NCBI GenBank assembly: GCA_963697565.1
Contig: CAVOOM010000008.1
Location: forward strand, 620,001-684,000
Origin: CAWFSE01 sp963697565
GTDB taxonomy: Bacteria > Actinomycetota > Actinomycetes > CAVWCF01
Direction of reading: 5' to 3'
DNA length: 64,000 bases
Shown: in pieces, positions 40,908 to 52,836 of the stretch
Layout of the letters: each line of letters opens with the position of its first letter
Position numbering within the stretch: position 1 is the stretch's first letter
Position numbers and translations under genes: made by a program
Notes under the pieces: generated by a model
The model's input: only the letters and a program-made list of their open reading frames with translations
The model's database searches: none
What the model was told of the DNA's origin: nothing

Positions 40908-42668
40908 ATGATCCTGCGGATGTCCTCGCTGTTCCTGCGCACCCTCCGCGAGGATCCGGCCGACGCCGAGCTGCCGAGCCACACGCTCCTGCTGCGCGCC
41001 GGCTACATCCGCCGGGTCGCGCCGGGGGTCTTCTCCTGGCTGCCGCTCGGCTACCTGACGTACCGCAACGTCGAGCGCATCGTCCGCGAGGAGATGGACG
41101 CCGCCGGCTTCCAGGAGGTGCACTTCCCGGCGCTGCTGCCCCGCGAGCCGTACGAGGCGACGAACCGCTGGACGGACTACGGCGAGAACCTCTTCCGGCT
41201 GCAGGACCGCCGCGGCGTCGACTACCTCCTCGGCCCCACGCATGAGGAGATGTTCACCCTGCTGGTCAAGGACCTGTACTCCTCGTACAAGGACCTGCCG
41301 CTGTCGATCTACCAGATCCAGACCAAGTACCGCGACGAGGCCCGGCCCCGCGCCGGCCTGCTGCGCGGGCGCGAGTTCGTGATGAAGGATTCCTACTCCT
41401 TCGACGTCGACGACGCCGGGCTGGTCGCCTCCTACGAGCGGCACCGCGCCGCGTACATCAAGACGTTCGAGCGGCTCGGCCTCGAGTACGTCATCGTCTA
41501 TGCGCACTCGGGGGCGATGGGCGGCAGCGGCAGCGAGGAGTTCCTGGCGCCGTGCGAGCACGGTGAGGACACCTATGTGACCTCGTCGACCGGCGGCTAC
41601 TTCGCCAATGTCGAGGCGGTGGTGACCCAGGCGCCGGACCCGCTGCCGTACGCCGACGCCCCGGCCGCGCATGTCGAGGACACCCCCGACACCCCCACCA
41701 TCGAAAGCCTGGTCGACCTCGCCAACGAGCGCTTCCCGCGGGCGGGGGAGCCGTGGACGGCCGCCGACACCCTCAAGAACGTGGTGGTCCGGCTCACGTT
41801 CCCCGACGGCTCGACCGAGCCGCTGGTGGTCGGGTTGCCGGGTGACCGCGAGGTCGACCTGAAGCGGCTGGAGGCCGCGGTGCACCCGGCCGAGGTCTCG
41901 GTCTTCGAGGAGGCCGACTTCGCCAAGCACCCGGTGCTCGTCAAGGGCTACCTCGGGCCGCAGGTCCTGGGCAGCGGGAGCCCGAGCGGCATCCGCTACC
42001 TGCTCGACCCCCGCGTCGTCGAGGGGACCCGCTGGATCACGGGGGCCAACGAGCCCGGGCGCCACGTGTTCGACCTCGTCATGGGCCGCGACTTCACCTC
42101 CGACGGCACCGTCGAGGCGGCCGAGGTGCGCGACGGAGACCCGGCCCCCGACGGCGGCGTGCTGGTGTCGGCCCGCGGGATCGAGATCGGCCACATCTTC
42201 CAGCTCGGCCGCAAGTACGCCGAGGCGCTGGGCCTGCAGGTCCAGGACGAGAACGGCGAGCTGGTCACGGTGACCATGGGGTCGTACGGAATCGGGGTCT
42301 CGCGCGCGGTGGCCGCGATCGCCGAGCAGTCGCACGACGCCAAGGGCCTGATCTGGCCGCGCGAGGTCGCCCCGGCGGACGTGCACGTCGTCGCCACAGG
42401 CAAGGACGACGCGCCCTTCGCCTTCGCCGAGGAGCTGGTCGCCGGGCTCTCTGCCCGCGGGGTGCGCGTGCTGATCGACGACCGCAAGGGGGTCTCCCCG
42501 GGGGTCAAGTTCAACGACTCCGAGCTGATCGGCGTGCCCACCGTCGTCGTCGTCGGCCGCGGGCTCGCCGACGGCGTGGTCGAGCTGCGGGACCGGCGCT
42601 CCGGCGAGCGGGTGGATGTGCCGGTGGCCGAGGCCGTCGCCCAGATCGCGGCGGCCTGCGGTCGGTGA
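40908..42668 (+). CDS. proS: Prolyl-tRNA synthetase
   Basis: An intact 586-residue class II synthetase of the bacterial type with an editing (INS) domain. Present are MSSLFLRTLREDPADAE, TNRWTDYGENLFRLQDR, the motif 2 region TKYRDEARPRAGLLRGREF, the inserted editing domain at about residues 230-390, and motif 3 SYGIGVSRAVAAIAEQ. The C-terminal anticodon-binding domain ends VAEAVAQIAAACGR. It charges tRNA-Pro. GGAG seven bases before the ATG supports this start, although a second in-frame ATG at 40920 is possible. Confidence 0.95.
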   Translation: MILRMSSLFLRTLREDPADAELPSHTLLLRAGYIRRVAPGVFSWLPLGYLTYRNVERIVREEMDAAGFQEVHFPALLPREPYEATNRWTDYGENLFRLQDRRGVDYLLGPTHEEMFTLLVKDLYSSYKDLPLSIYQIQTKYRDEARPRAGLLRGREFVMKDSYSFDVDDAGLVASYERHRAAYIKTFERLGLEYVIVYAHSGAMGGSGSEEFLAPCEHGEDTYVTSSTGGYFANVEAVVTQAPDPLPYADAPAAHVEDTPDTPTIESLVDLANERFPRAGEPWTAADTLKNVVVRLTFPDGSTEPLVVGLPGDREVDLKRLEAAVHPAEVSVFEEADFAKHPVLVKGYLGPQVLGSGSPSGIRYLLDPRVVEGTRWITGANEPGRHVFDLVMGRDFTSDGTVEAAEVRDGDPAPDGGVLVSARGIEIGHIFQLGRKYAEALGLQVQDENGELVTVTMGSYGIGVSRAVAAIAEQSHDAKGLIWPREVAPADVHVVATGKDDAPFAFAEELVAGLSARGVRVLIDDRKGVSPGVKFNDSELIGVPTVVVVGRGLADGVVELRDRRSGERVDVPVAEAVAQIAAACGR

Positions 42669-42730
42669 GCCGGCCGCCGGTCCGTACGGACTGGTCGCCG
42701 GTTCGGCCTGCGCGCGGCTTGCGGCTTCTC

Positions 42731-42766
42731 TAGGCTGCGGTCAGGGTCCCGCGGTGCGTCCGCGGG
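42731..42766 (+). promoter_or_regulatory. Promoter hexamer and leader hairpin of acyl-CoA ligase
   Basis: TAGGCT (42731-42736) is a reasonable -10 and is followed by a perfect 7-base inverted repeat CCCGCGG-N5-CCGCGGG (42748-42766) in the presumed 5' leader, then GAGGAGGG before the ATG at 42788. The hairpin may stabilise the message or serve as an operator. Confidence 0.4.
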
Positions 42767-42787
42767 CAGGCGAGGAGGGCGTTCCTG

Positions 42788-44623
<1,836 letters not shown>

Positions 44624-45094
44624 GGCGGCATCCCCCCGGGGGGCGCGGGCCGGTCGGTGCGGAGGTCGGTTCGGGGGTCGGCTCGCGGCCGGCCAGCCCC
44701 GGCCAGGCGCCCGCCCCTGAGCCCCGCCAGCCGGCGCCGCGCACGGCTGCCTCGGACAGCCACGCCACCGCGCTCTCGCGCAACGGCCCGCGCGCGGCCG
44801 CGACCAGATCCGCGTACGCGCCGGCGGCGCCGTCCTCGAGCCCGGCGGCCAACCCGCGCACCGCGGCGCCGGTCGGGGTGGGCTCGGGCAGGTCGTAGGA
44901 GCCGAGGGCGGCCACGGGCTCGGCTCCCTCGGCGCGGATCGCCTGGTCGAGGGCATTGCGCCGCGCCCGGTGGGCGTCGAACCCCGAGCGGGCGCGGGCC
45001 TCGTCGGCCTGGTCGGCGCGCGCCCCCACGACGCCGTAGCCGAAGACGCACGCGTGCTCGGCGGCGAGGGCCTCCTGCAGGGCCGGCAGGGCGC

Positions 45095-45604
45095 TCACAG
45101 CGCCCCCCCGAGGTCGGCGGCGTGCGCGGCGCGGCAGGCCGAGACGGAGGCCAGGGTGCGGGCGAGGTCGCCGTCGATCGGCCCCAGCCGGGTGGCCAGC
45201 GCCGTGGCCGCGGCGGTCTCGCTGGCGGCCAGCGCCGCCACCGCGGCCGCCGGCTCAGCAGGGACGGTGGGCGTGGGCGTGGGTGTCGGCGAGGAGGAGC
45301 CCTTGGCGCGCGGGGTGGGGGAGGGGCTCGGCGCGAGGACGGCGATGTGCTCGCGGTGGTCGGCCGCCAGCGGGTCCAGCCGCGGCGCGAGGGCAGGGTG
45401 GACTGAGGTCGTGGCGGTGTACTCGGCGAGCAGCCCCTCAGCGGACGCGACGGCGAAATCCAGCGCGGTCTCGTCCGGGGTCGGCGCCGCCGGCGCGGAC
45501 GGGTCGCTGCTGCAGCCGCCGAGGACGACGGGGGCGGCGACCGCCGCCAGGGTGCCCGTGATGAGCGCGCGACGCGAGAGCGAGGGAGGGGAGGCGGCGG
45601 GCAT
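45095..45604 (-). CDS. Lipoprotein with helical ferritin-like character
   Basis: A 169-residue protein. Its N-terminus has RRALITGTLAAVAAPVVLGGC, a Tat-like signal with lipobox VLGGC. The mature part is alanine-rich helix (FAVASAEGLLAEYTATT, LAADHREHIAVL) split by a proline/threonine/serine linker (PTPTPTPTVP). It resembles a membrane-anchored partner of the adjoining DUF4439 protein. An earlier in-frame ATG at 45658 exists, but the ATG at 45604 places the signal correctly. It is divergent from rimP, sharing a 78-base gap. Function unknown. Confidence 0.7.
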   Translation of the reverse strand: MPAASPPSLSRRALITGTLAAVAAPVVLGGCSSDPSAPAAPTPDETALDFAVASAEGLLAEYTATTSVHPALAPRLDPLAADHREHIAVLAPSPSPTPRAKGSSSPTPTPTPTVPAEPAAAVAALAASETAAATALATRLGPIDGDLARTLASVSACRAAHAADLGGAL

Positions 45605-45634
45605 GACCGCGTCATTCTCCCACGCCCGCCCCGG

Positions 45635-45640
45635 TATCCT
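45635..45640 (+). promoter_or_regulatory. Candidate -10 element for rimP-nusA-infB operon
   Basis: TATCCT, 43 bases before the rimP ATG and inside the divergent gap. It matches the hexamer ahead of proS. No convincing -35. A small GGCGG/CCGCC repeat (45670-45681) lies directly before the rimP ATG in place of a recognisable ribosome site. Confidence 0.45.
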
Positions 45641-45682
45641 GGGCGGCGACAACAGCACAGCGGCGAAAGGGCGGCTCCGCCA

Positions 45683-46183
45683 ATGACCTCCCCCTCAGAG
45701 CGGGTGACGCGGGCCGTCGCCCCCGCTGTCGCCGCCGCCGGGCTTGACCTCGAAGACGTCCAGGTCGTGACCGCCGGGCGCCGCCGCGTCGTCACCGTGG
45801 TGGTCGACACCGAAGGCGGAGTGGCCCTCGACGCCGTCGCCGCCGTGAGCCAGGCCCTCTCGGACGCGCTGGACGCCTCGGACGCGCTGGGAGCCCAGCC
45901 GTACGTCCTCGAGGTCACCTCGCCCGGGGTCGACCGGCCGCTCACCCAGCCGCGGCACTGGCGGCGCAACGTCGGCCGGCTCGTCGAGGTGACGCTCGCC
46001 GACGGCGACCGGATGGTCGCGCGCATCGCGGCCGTCGACGATGCCGGCGTCGAGGTGGTGGTCGAGAAGCAGGCGACCAAGGGAGCCCCCGTGACGAAGA
46101 CCCCCCGGCGGCTCGACTTCGCCGAGATCGCCTCCGCCGTGGTCCAGGTGGAGTTCAACCGCGCCGCCGACGAGGCGGCCTGA
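45683..46183 (+). CDS. rimP: Ribosome maturation factor RimP
   Basis: A 166-residue protein needed for 30S maturation. The family core is present: VVVDTEGGVALDAVAAVSQALSD reduced here to its DVVxxSxALSD-like pattern, then YVLEVTSPGVDRPLTQPRHWRRN, the best-conserved RimP segment. A second SH3-like domain follows. First gene of the rimP-nusA-ylxR-infB-rbfA-truB operon and only three bases before the next candidate start. Confidence 0.92.
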   Translation: MTSPSERVTRAVAPAVAAAGLDLEDVQVVTAGRRRVVTVVVDTEGGVALDAVAAVSQALSDALDASDALGAQPYVLEVTSPGVDRPLTQPRHWRRNVGRLVEVTLADGDRMVARIAAVDDAGVEVVVEKQATKGAPVTKTPRRLDFAEIASAVVQVEFNRAADEAA

Positions 46184-46201
46184 CGGATGAGGACGAGGAC
46201 C

Positions 46202-47320
46202 GTGGACATTGACATGTCGACCCTGCGGGGTCTGGTGCGTGAACGCGACCTGTCCCTCGACACGGTGGTGCAGGCACTCGAGGACGCGCTGCTCATCGCC
46301 TACCACCACACCCCGGGCGCGCAGGCCAAGGCGCGCGTCGTGCTCGACCGCACGACCGGCCACGTGACGGTGTGGGCCACCGAGCCCGCGGCCGACCTCG
46401 AACCCGGGCAGCTGCCGCGGGAGTACGACGACACGCCCGAGGGGTTCGGCCGGATCGCCGCCACGACGGCCCGGCAGGTCATCCTGCAGCGGCTCCGCGA
46501 GGCCGAGGACGAGGCGACGTTCGGGGAGTTCTCCGGCCGTGAGGGCGACCTGGTCGCCGGGATCATCCAGCAGGGCAGCAACCCACGCGATGTCTTGGTC
46601 GACCTTGGCCGGGTCGAGGCGCTGGTGCCGGCCCAGGAGCAGGTGCCGGGGGAGGAGTACATCCACGGGGAGCGCCTGCGTGCGCTGGTGGTCCAGGTCC
46701 GCAAGGGCCCCAAGGGCCCGCAGGTGTGGCTGTCGCGGACGCATCCCAACCTGATCCGCCAGCTGTTCGCGCTCGAGGTGCCCGAGGTCGCGGACGGCTC
46801 GGTGGAGGTCATGGCGGTCGCCCGCGAGGCCGGGCACCGCTCGAAGATCGCCGTCCGGTCCCATGTGGCCGGCCTCAACGCCAAGGGCGCGTGCATCGGC
46901 CCGATGGGCCAGCGGGTGCGCGCGGTCATGGCCGAGCTCCACGGCGAGAAGATCGACATCGTCGACTACTCCGACGACCCGGCGGAGTTCGTCGGGCACG
47001 CGCTGTCGCCGGCGGTCGTGTCGTCGGTGGAGATCGTCGACCTGGAGGCGCGCAGCGCGCGCGTGGTCGTCCCCGAGTTCCAGCTGTCCCTCGCGATCGG
47101 GCGCGAGGGGCAGAACGCCCGCCTGGCCGCCCGGCTCACCGGGTGGCGGATCGACATCCACGGCGACGAGGCGGGTGAGCAGCGGGCCTCCATGTCTCAG
47201 ATCGGCATGGCGCAGATCGGCGTGCACCAGGCGGCCGGCCTCGCGGCGGCCCCCGACGGCTGGCGAGCGGAGGACGCCGCCGCAGGCGGTACACTCGACG
47301 ATGACCGGCCGTCCGGCTGA
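46202..47320 (+). CDS. nusA: Transcription termination/antitermination factor NusA
   Basis: About 372 residues. N-terminal RNA-polymerase-binding domain (MDIDMSTLRGLVRER ... VVQALEDALLIAYHH), an S1 domain with GDLVAGIIQQGSNPRDVLVDLG, then two KH domains with RSHVAGLNAKGACIGPMGQRV and IGREGQNARLAARL. The GTG at 46202 gives the family N-terminus; an ATG at 46187 in the same frame is the alternative. Both are preceded by GAGG. Lacks any long C-terminal repeats, as usual in actinobacteria. It overlaps ylxR by 20 bases. Confidence 0.94.
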   Translation: MDIDMSTLRGLVRERDLSLDTVVQALEDALLIAYHHTPGAQAKARVVLDRTTGHVTVWATEPAADLEPGQLPREYDDTPEGFGRIAATTARQVILQRLREAEDEATFGEFSGREGDLVAGIIQQGSNPRDVLVDLGRVEALVPAQEQVPGEEYIHGERLRALVVQVRKGPKGPQVWLSRTHPNLIRQLFALEVPEVADGSVEVMAVAREAGHRSKIAVRSHVAGLNAKGACIGPMGQRVRAVMAELHGEKIDIVDYSDDPAEFVGHALSPAVVSSVEIVDLEARSARVVVPEFQLSLAIGREGQNARLAARLTGWRIDIHGDEAGEQRASMSQIGMAQIGVHQAAGLAAAPDGWRAEDAAAGGTLDDDRPSG

Positions 47321-47615
47321 CCCCCAGCGCCTCTGCGTCGGGTGTCGCACCCGGGCAGCGCGGTCTGACCTTCTGCGGATTGTCGCGGTGGAGGACGGCA
47401 CAGGCTCGCGCCTGGTCCCCGACCCGCGTCGCCGCCTCCCTGGGCGGGGAGCCTCGCTGCACCCCGACCTCGGATGCCTGGAACTCGCCGTGCGGCGTCG
47501 GGCGTTCGCGCGGGCCTTGCGCCTGGCGACGGCCCCCGATGCCGATCAACTGCGGCGCTACCTCCAGGAGCAGGCCGCCCACGCACCGTCTCGACAGGGA
47601 GCACACCCCAGATGA
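47301..47615 (+). CDS. ylxR: YlxR family RNA-binding protein
   Basis: A 104-residue DUF448 protein. The signature LCVGCRTRAARSDLLRIV and the GRGASLHPDLGCLELAVRRR segment match the YlxR family, small RNA-binding proteins found between nusA and infB in most Gram-positives. In other bacteria YlxR affects RNase P and gene expression; its role here is not shown. Its stop is embedded in an ATGA overlap that starts the small reading frames described next. Confidence 0.92.
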   Translation: MTGRPADPQRLCVGCRTRAARSDLLRIVAVEDGTGSRLVPDPRRRLPGRGASLHPDLGCLELAVRRRAFARALRLATAPDADQLRRYLQEQAAHAPSRQGAHPR

Positions 47616-47657
47616 GCGCTCGATGAGCACCCAGCGATGAGCACCCCCACGTACTGA
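47612..47657 (+). other. Chain of three overlapping mini-ORFs between ylxR and infB
   Basis: Three tiny frames follow one another, each start overlapping the previous stop as ATGA: MSAR (47612-47626), MSTQR (47623-47640) and MSTPTY (47637-47657). The first overlaps the ylxR stop in the same way. They arise from near-tandem repeats of GATGAGCACCC. They could relay ribosomes toward infB, could be a repeat accident, or could be distorted by base errors nearby. Confidence 0.4.
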
Positions 47658-47700
47658 CGGTTCGGCGCCCGACACGGGCCCGGACCACGAATGGAGAACA

Positions 47701-50445
47701 GTGGCCAAGGTCCGGGTCTACGAACTAGCCAAGGAATTCGGCGTCGACAGCAAGACCGTGTTGGCGAAGGTCAGCGAGATGGGCGAGTACGTCCGCTCGG
47801 CCTCGTCGACGCTTGAGCCGCCGGTCGTCCGCAAGCTGCGCGAGGCCTTCCCCGCGCCCGCCCCCGGCGCCGAGCCCGCTCCGGCCGCCAAGCCCAAGGC
47901 GACGAAGAAGGCCGCCGCGGCGGCTGCTCCGGCGCCTGAGGCGGTCGCCGAGGCCCCCGCGGTGATCGCGCCCGCCGAGCCAGTGGTCCCCGCCGCCCCG
48001 GTGACCCCGGTGACCGCGCCGCCCCCCGCGGCCCCTGAGGCCCCCGCCGCGTCGACGGTCACGGCCCCGGCGCCCGGCCCGCGCCCGGCGCAGCCGCGCC
48101 CGGGCAACAACCCGTTCAGCTCGCCCGGCGCCGCGCCGGCCCGCCCCGCGGGTCCGCGCCCGGGCAACAACCCCTTCGGCGGCACCGGCACCGGCATGGG
48201 CCGCACGCCGGCCCCGCGCCCCGGCGCCCCGGCCGTCCCGGGCGCGCCTCGCCCCAACCCCGGCATGATGCCGCCGCGCCCGGCGGCAGCCCGCACCGGA
48301 GCCCCCGGCCGTCCCGGCCCCGGCGGAGCGGGTCGTCCCGCCGGAGGCGGCTTCGGCGCGCGTCCTGGCGGTCCTGGCGGTCCCGGTCGTCCGGGCGCCG
48401 GCGCCGGCGCCGGTCGTCCCGGCGGCGGTCCTGGTGGCCCCGGAGGCGCCGGTGGCGGACGCCCGGGCGGAGGCGGTGGCTTCGGCGGCCGTCCTGGTGG
48501 TCCCGGTCGCGGCGGCACGGCCGGCGCGTTCGGTCGACCCGGTGGCCGGCCGACCCGCGGCCGCAAGTCGCGCAAGGCCAAGCGCCAAGAGTTCGACAAC
48601 ATGCAGGCGCCGTCGATCGGCGGCGTCAGCCTGCCCCGCGGCAACGGCGAGACGCTGCGGCTGCCGCGCGGCGCTTCGCTCACCGACTTCGCCGAGAAGA
48701 TCAACGCCAACGCGGGCTCGCTCGTGGAGGCGCTGTTCCACCTCGGCGAGATGGTCACGGCGACCCAGTCGGTCAGCGACGAGACGCTGACCCTGCTCGG
48801 CGCGGAGCTGAACTACGACGTGCAGGTCGTCTCGCCCGAGGACGAGGACCGCGAGCTGCTCGAGCGCTTCGACATCGAGTTCGGCGAGGACGAGGGCGAC
48901 GAGTCCGACCTGGTCGCCCGAGCCCCGATCGTCACGGTCATGGGCCACGTCGACCACGGCAAGACCAAGCTGCTCGACGCGATCCGGCACACCGATGTGG
49001 TCCGCGGCGAGGCCGGGGGCATCACCCAGCACATCGGGGCGTACCAGATCACGGCGCACCCCAGCGAGGGCCCCGACCGCCGGATCACCTTCATCGACAC
49101 CCCGGGCCACGAGGCGTTCACCGCCATGCGTGCCCGTGGCGCCCAGGTCACCGACATCGCCGTGCTGGTGGTGGCGGCCGACGACGGCGTCAAGCCGCAG
49201 ACCATCGAGGCCCTCAACCACGCGCAGGCCGCCGATGTGCCGATCGTGGTCGCGGTCAACAAGGTGGACAAGGAGGGCGCCGACCCGACCAAGGTCCGCA
49301 CCCAGCTCACCGAGTACGGCCTGGTCGCCGAGGAGTTCGGCGGCGAGACGATGTTCGTCGACGTCTCGGCCAAGTCCGTGACCGGCATCGACCAGCTGCT
49401 CGAGGCGATCCTGCTGACCGCCGACGCGTCGCTCGATCTGCGGGCCAACGCTTCCCAGTCGGCCCAGGGGGTCGCCATCGAGGCCCACCTCGACCGCGGC
49501 CGCGGCCCGGTCGCGACGGTGCTGGTCCAGCGCGGCACCCTGCGCCCCGGCGACTCGATCGTCGCCGGTGACGCCTTCGGACGGGTCCGCGCCATGCTCG
49601 ACGAGCAAGGCGACCCGGTCGAGGAGGCCACGCCCTCGCGTCCGGTCCAGGTGCTCGGGCTCACCTCGGTGCCCGGCGCCGGCGACACCTTCCTGGTCGT
49701 GCCCGAGGACCGGGTCGCCCGGCAGATCGCGCAGGTCCGGGCCGCGCGCGAGCGCAACGCCCAGCTGGCCGCCCGCCGCGGCCGCCGCACGCTCGAGGAC
49801 TTCCTCAAGCAGCTGGAGAAGGGCGAGGTCCAGGAGCTCAAGCTCATCCTCAAGGGCGACGTCTCCGGCTCGGTGGAGGCCCTTGAGGACGCGCTGCTCA
49901 ACATCGAGGTCGGCGAAGACGTCGTGCTGCGGATCATCGACCGCGGGGTCGGCGCCATCACCGAGAGCAACGTCATGCTCGCGGCGGCCTCCGACGCTGT
50001 CATCGTCGGCTTCAACGTCCGGCCCGAGGGCAAGACGCGCGAGCTCGCCGAGCGCGAGGGCATCGACATCCGCTACTACTCGGTGATCTACCAGGCCATC
50101 GACGAGATCGAGGCGGCCCTCAAGGGCATGCTCAAGCCGGAGTACGAGGAGGTGCAGCTCGGCACCGCCGAGGTGCGCGAGGTCTTCCGCTCCAGCAAGT
50201 TCGGCAACATCGCCGGCTGCCTCGTGCGGTCGGGCGACATCCGCCGCAACTCCAAGGCCCGCCTGCTCCGCGACGGCGTCGTCGTGGCCGAGAGCCTGAC
50301 CATCGAGTCGCTCAAGCGGTTCAAGGACGACGCCACCGAGGTCCGCGAGGGCTACGAGTGCGGTATCGGCCTGGGGTCGTTCAACGACATCAAGGCCGAC
50401 GACGTCATCGAGACGTACGAGATGCGCGAGAAGCCGCGCGGCTGA
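47701..50445 (+). CDS. infB: Translation initiation factor IF-2
   Basis: An intact 914-residue GTPase. Residues 1-50 are an IF2_N domain (VRVYELAKEFGVDSKTVL), followed by a long alanine/proline then glycine/arginine/proline linker (about 55-290) typical of actinobacterial IF-2. The G domain has GHVDHGKT, DTPGHEAFTAM and NKVDKEG (about 415-535), and the C-terminal domains that bind fMet-tRNA complete it. GTG start with GGAG five bases upstream. It brings initiator tRNA to the 30S subunit. Confidence 0.96.
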   Translation: MAKVRVYELAKEFGVDSKTVLAKVSEMGEYVRSASSTLEPPVVRKLREAFPAPAPGAEPAPAAKPKATKKAAAAAAPAPEAVAEAPAVIAPAEPVVPAAPVTPVTAPPPAAPEAPAASTVTAPAPGPRPAQPRPGNNPFSSPGAAPARPAGPRPGNNPFGGTGTGMGRTPAPRPGAPAVPGAPRPNPGMMPPRPAAARTGAPGRPGPGGAGRPAGGGFGARPGGPGGPGRPGAGAGAGRPGGGPGGPGGAGGGRPGGGGGFGGRPGGPGRGGTAGAFGRPGGRPTRGRKSRKAKRQEFDNMQAPSIGGVSLPRGNGETLRLPRGASLTDFAEKINANAGSLVEALFHLGEMVTATQSVSDETLTLLGAELNYDVQVVSPEDEDRELLERFDIEFGEDEGDESDLVARAPIVTVMGHVDHGKTKLLDAIRHTDVVRGEAGGITQHIGAYQITAHPSEGPDRRITFIDTPGHEAFTAMRARGAQVTDIAVLVVAADDGVKPQTIEALNHAQAADVPIVVAVNKVDKEGADPTKVRTQLTEYGLVAEEFGGETMFVDVSAKSVTGIDQLLEAILLTADASLDLRANASQSAQGVAIEAHLDRGRGPVATVLVQRGTLRPGDSIVAGDAFGRVRAMLDEQGDPVEEATPSRPVQVLGLTSVPGAGDTFLVVPEDRVARQIAQVRAARERNAQLAARRGRRTLEDFLKQLEKGEVQELKLILKGDVSGSVEALEDALLNIEVGEDVVLRIIDRGVGAITESNVMLAAASDAVIVGFNVRPEGKTRELAEREGIDIRYYSVIYQAIDEIEAALKGMLKPEYEEVQLGTAEVREVFRSSKFGNIAGCLVRSGDIRRNSKARLLRDGVVVAESLTIESLKRFKDDATEVREGYECGIGLGSFNDIKADDVIETYEMREKPRG

Positions 50446-50446
50446 T

Positions 50447-50483
50447 CGCCCTTCGGGCGGCCCGAGGTGCGAGAGCCCTCGGG
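50447..50483 (+). other. Two hairpins between infB and rbfA
   Basis: Immediately after the infB stop, CGCC-C(TTCG)G-GGCG type pairing (50447-50459) forms a short stem capped by the very stable cUUCGg tetraloop, followed by a second stem CCCGAGG/CCTCGGG (50461-50483). There is no T tract. Likely an mRNA processing or partial-termination site that sets the rbfA-truB level relative to infB. Confidence 0.5.
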
Positions 50484-50513
50484 TCGCCCGACCCCGTTCC
50501 CAAGGAGTCTTCG

Positions 50514-50954
50514 ATGAGCACCCACGAGGCGCGTGCCCGCAAGCTCGCCGACCGCATCAAGGTGGTCGTGGCCGAGACGCTCGAGATGCGGGTGAAGGAC
50601 CCCCGGCTGGGCTTCATCACCATCACCGAGGCGCGGATCACCGGCGACCTCCGCGAGGCCACGGTCTTCTACACCGTCTACGGCGACGAGGCGGCCCGCA
50701 CCGACACCGCGGCCGCGCTGGAGAGCGCCAAGGGCGTCTTGCGCACCGAGGTCGGCCGGCAGACCGGCCTGCGCCACACCCCGTCACTGCAGTTCATCGC
50801 CGACGCCCTGCCGGAGACCGCCCAGCACATCGAAGACCTGCTCCGTGTGGCGGCTGAGGCCGACGCCCAGGTGCACGCCGTGGCGGCCGGGGCCACGTAC
50901 GCCGGCGACGCCGACCCGTATCGCCACCCGGACGAGGACGAGCCCGAGGCGTGA
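50514..50954 (+). CDS. rbfA: Ribosome-binding factor A
   Basis: A 146-residue KH-like protein. ARKLADRIKVVVAETLEMRV at the start, DPRLGFITITEARITGDLR and LRHTPSLQFIADALPETAQHI are the three conserved RbfA blocks. It helps mature the 5' end of 16S rRNA on the 30S subunit. AAGGAG seven bases before the ATG is a strong site. The acidic C-terminus (PDEDEPEA) overlaps truB by GTGA. Confidence 0.95.
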   Translation: MSTHEARARKLADRIKVVVAETLEMRVKDPRLGFITITEARITGDLREATVFYTVYGDEAARTDTAAALESAKGVLRTEVGRQTGLRHTPSLQFIADALPETAQHIEDLLRVAAEADAQVHAVAAGATYAGDADPYRHPDEDEPEA

Positions 50955-51849
50955 GCCGCCAGGCCGCGCCGCCCGGGCTCGGCGGGCTGGTCATCGTCGA
51001 CAAGCCCGCGGGGATGTCCTCCCACGCGGTGGTGGCCCGCGTGCGCCGGCTGGCGGGTACCCGGCGGGTGGGCCACGCCGGCACCCTCGATCCGATGGCG
51101 ACCGGCGTGCTCGTCCTCGGGGTCGAGCGGGCGACCCGCGTGCTCGGCCACCTCGCCCTCACCGACAAGGACTACACGGCGACGATCCGGCTGGGGCAGT
51201 CGACGGTGACCGACGACGCCGAGGGCGAGATCGTGGCGCAGCGCTCGGCGGCGGCGATCACGCAGACCCAGGTGCGCGACCAGGCCGCGATCCTGACGGG
51301 CGACCTGATGCAGCGGCCGGCGTCGGTCTCGGCGATCAAGGTCGACGGCGCCCGGGCGTACACCCGGGTCCGCTCCGGTGAGCACGTCGAGCTGGCGGCG
51401 CGGCCGGTGCACGTCGCGCGGTTCGCGGTGGTCTCCGTGCGGCGCCCGGATCCCGACCTGCTGGACGTGGACGTCGAGGTGAGCTGCTCGACGGGGACGT
51501 ACGTCCGCGCGCTGGCCCGCGATGTGGGGGAGGCCCTGGGCGTGGGCGGCCACCTGACCGCGCTGCGGCGCACCCGCTCAGGGTCGTTCACCGTGGCCGA
51601 GGCCCGCACGCTGGACTCGTTGGAGGCCGACTTCGCGATCGTGCCGCTCGCCGAGGCGGTCGCCCGCGAGTTCACCCGGGTGGACGTCGACGCGGCCGAG
51701 GCGCACAGCGTCCTCCACGGCGGGCGGCTGGACGCGCTGCGCGCCGCCGGGGACGCGACCGGCCCGTACGGTGTGTTTGGGCCGGACGGCGCGGTCCTCG
51801 CGCTCATGGAGCGGCGGGACAGCGCGTTGCGGCCGTTGGCGGTGTTCGG

Positions 51850-51853
<4 letters not shown>
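50951..51853 (+). CDS. truB: tRNA pseudouridine(55) synthase TruB
   Basis: A 300-residue enzyme that makes pseudouridine 55 in tRNA. Motif I GLVIVDKPAGMSSHAVV and motif II VGHAGTLDPMATGVL, containing the catalytic Asp, are clear, and CSTGTYVRALARDVG is the third TruB motif. GTG start coupled to rbfA. Ends in an ATGA overlap with the amidase gene. Confidence 0.94.
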
Positions 51854-52830
<977 letters not shown>

Positions 52831-52836
52831 GCAGGC

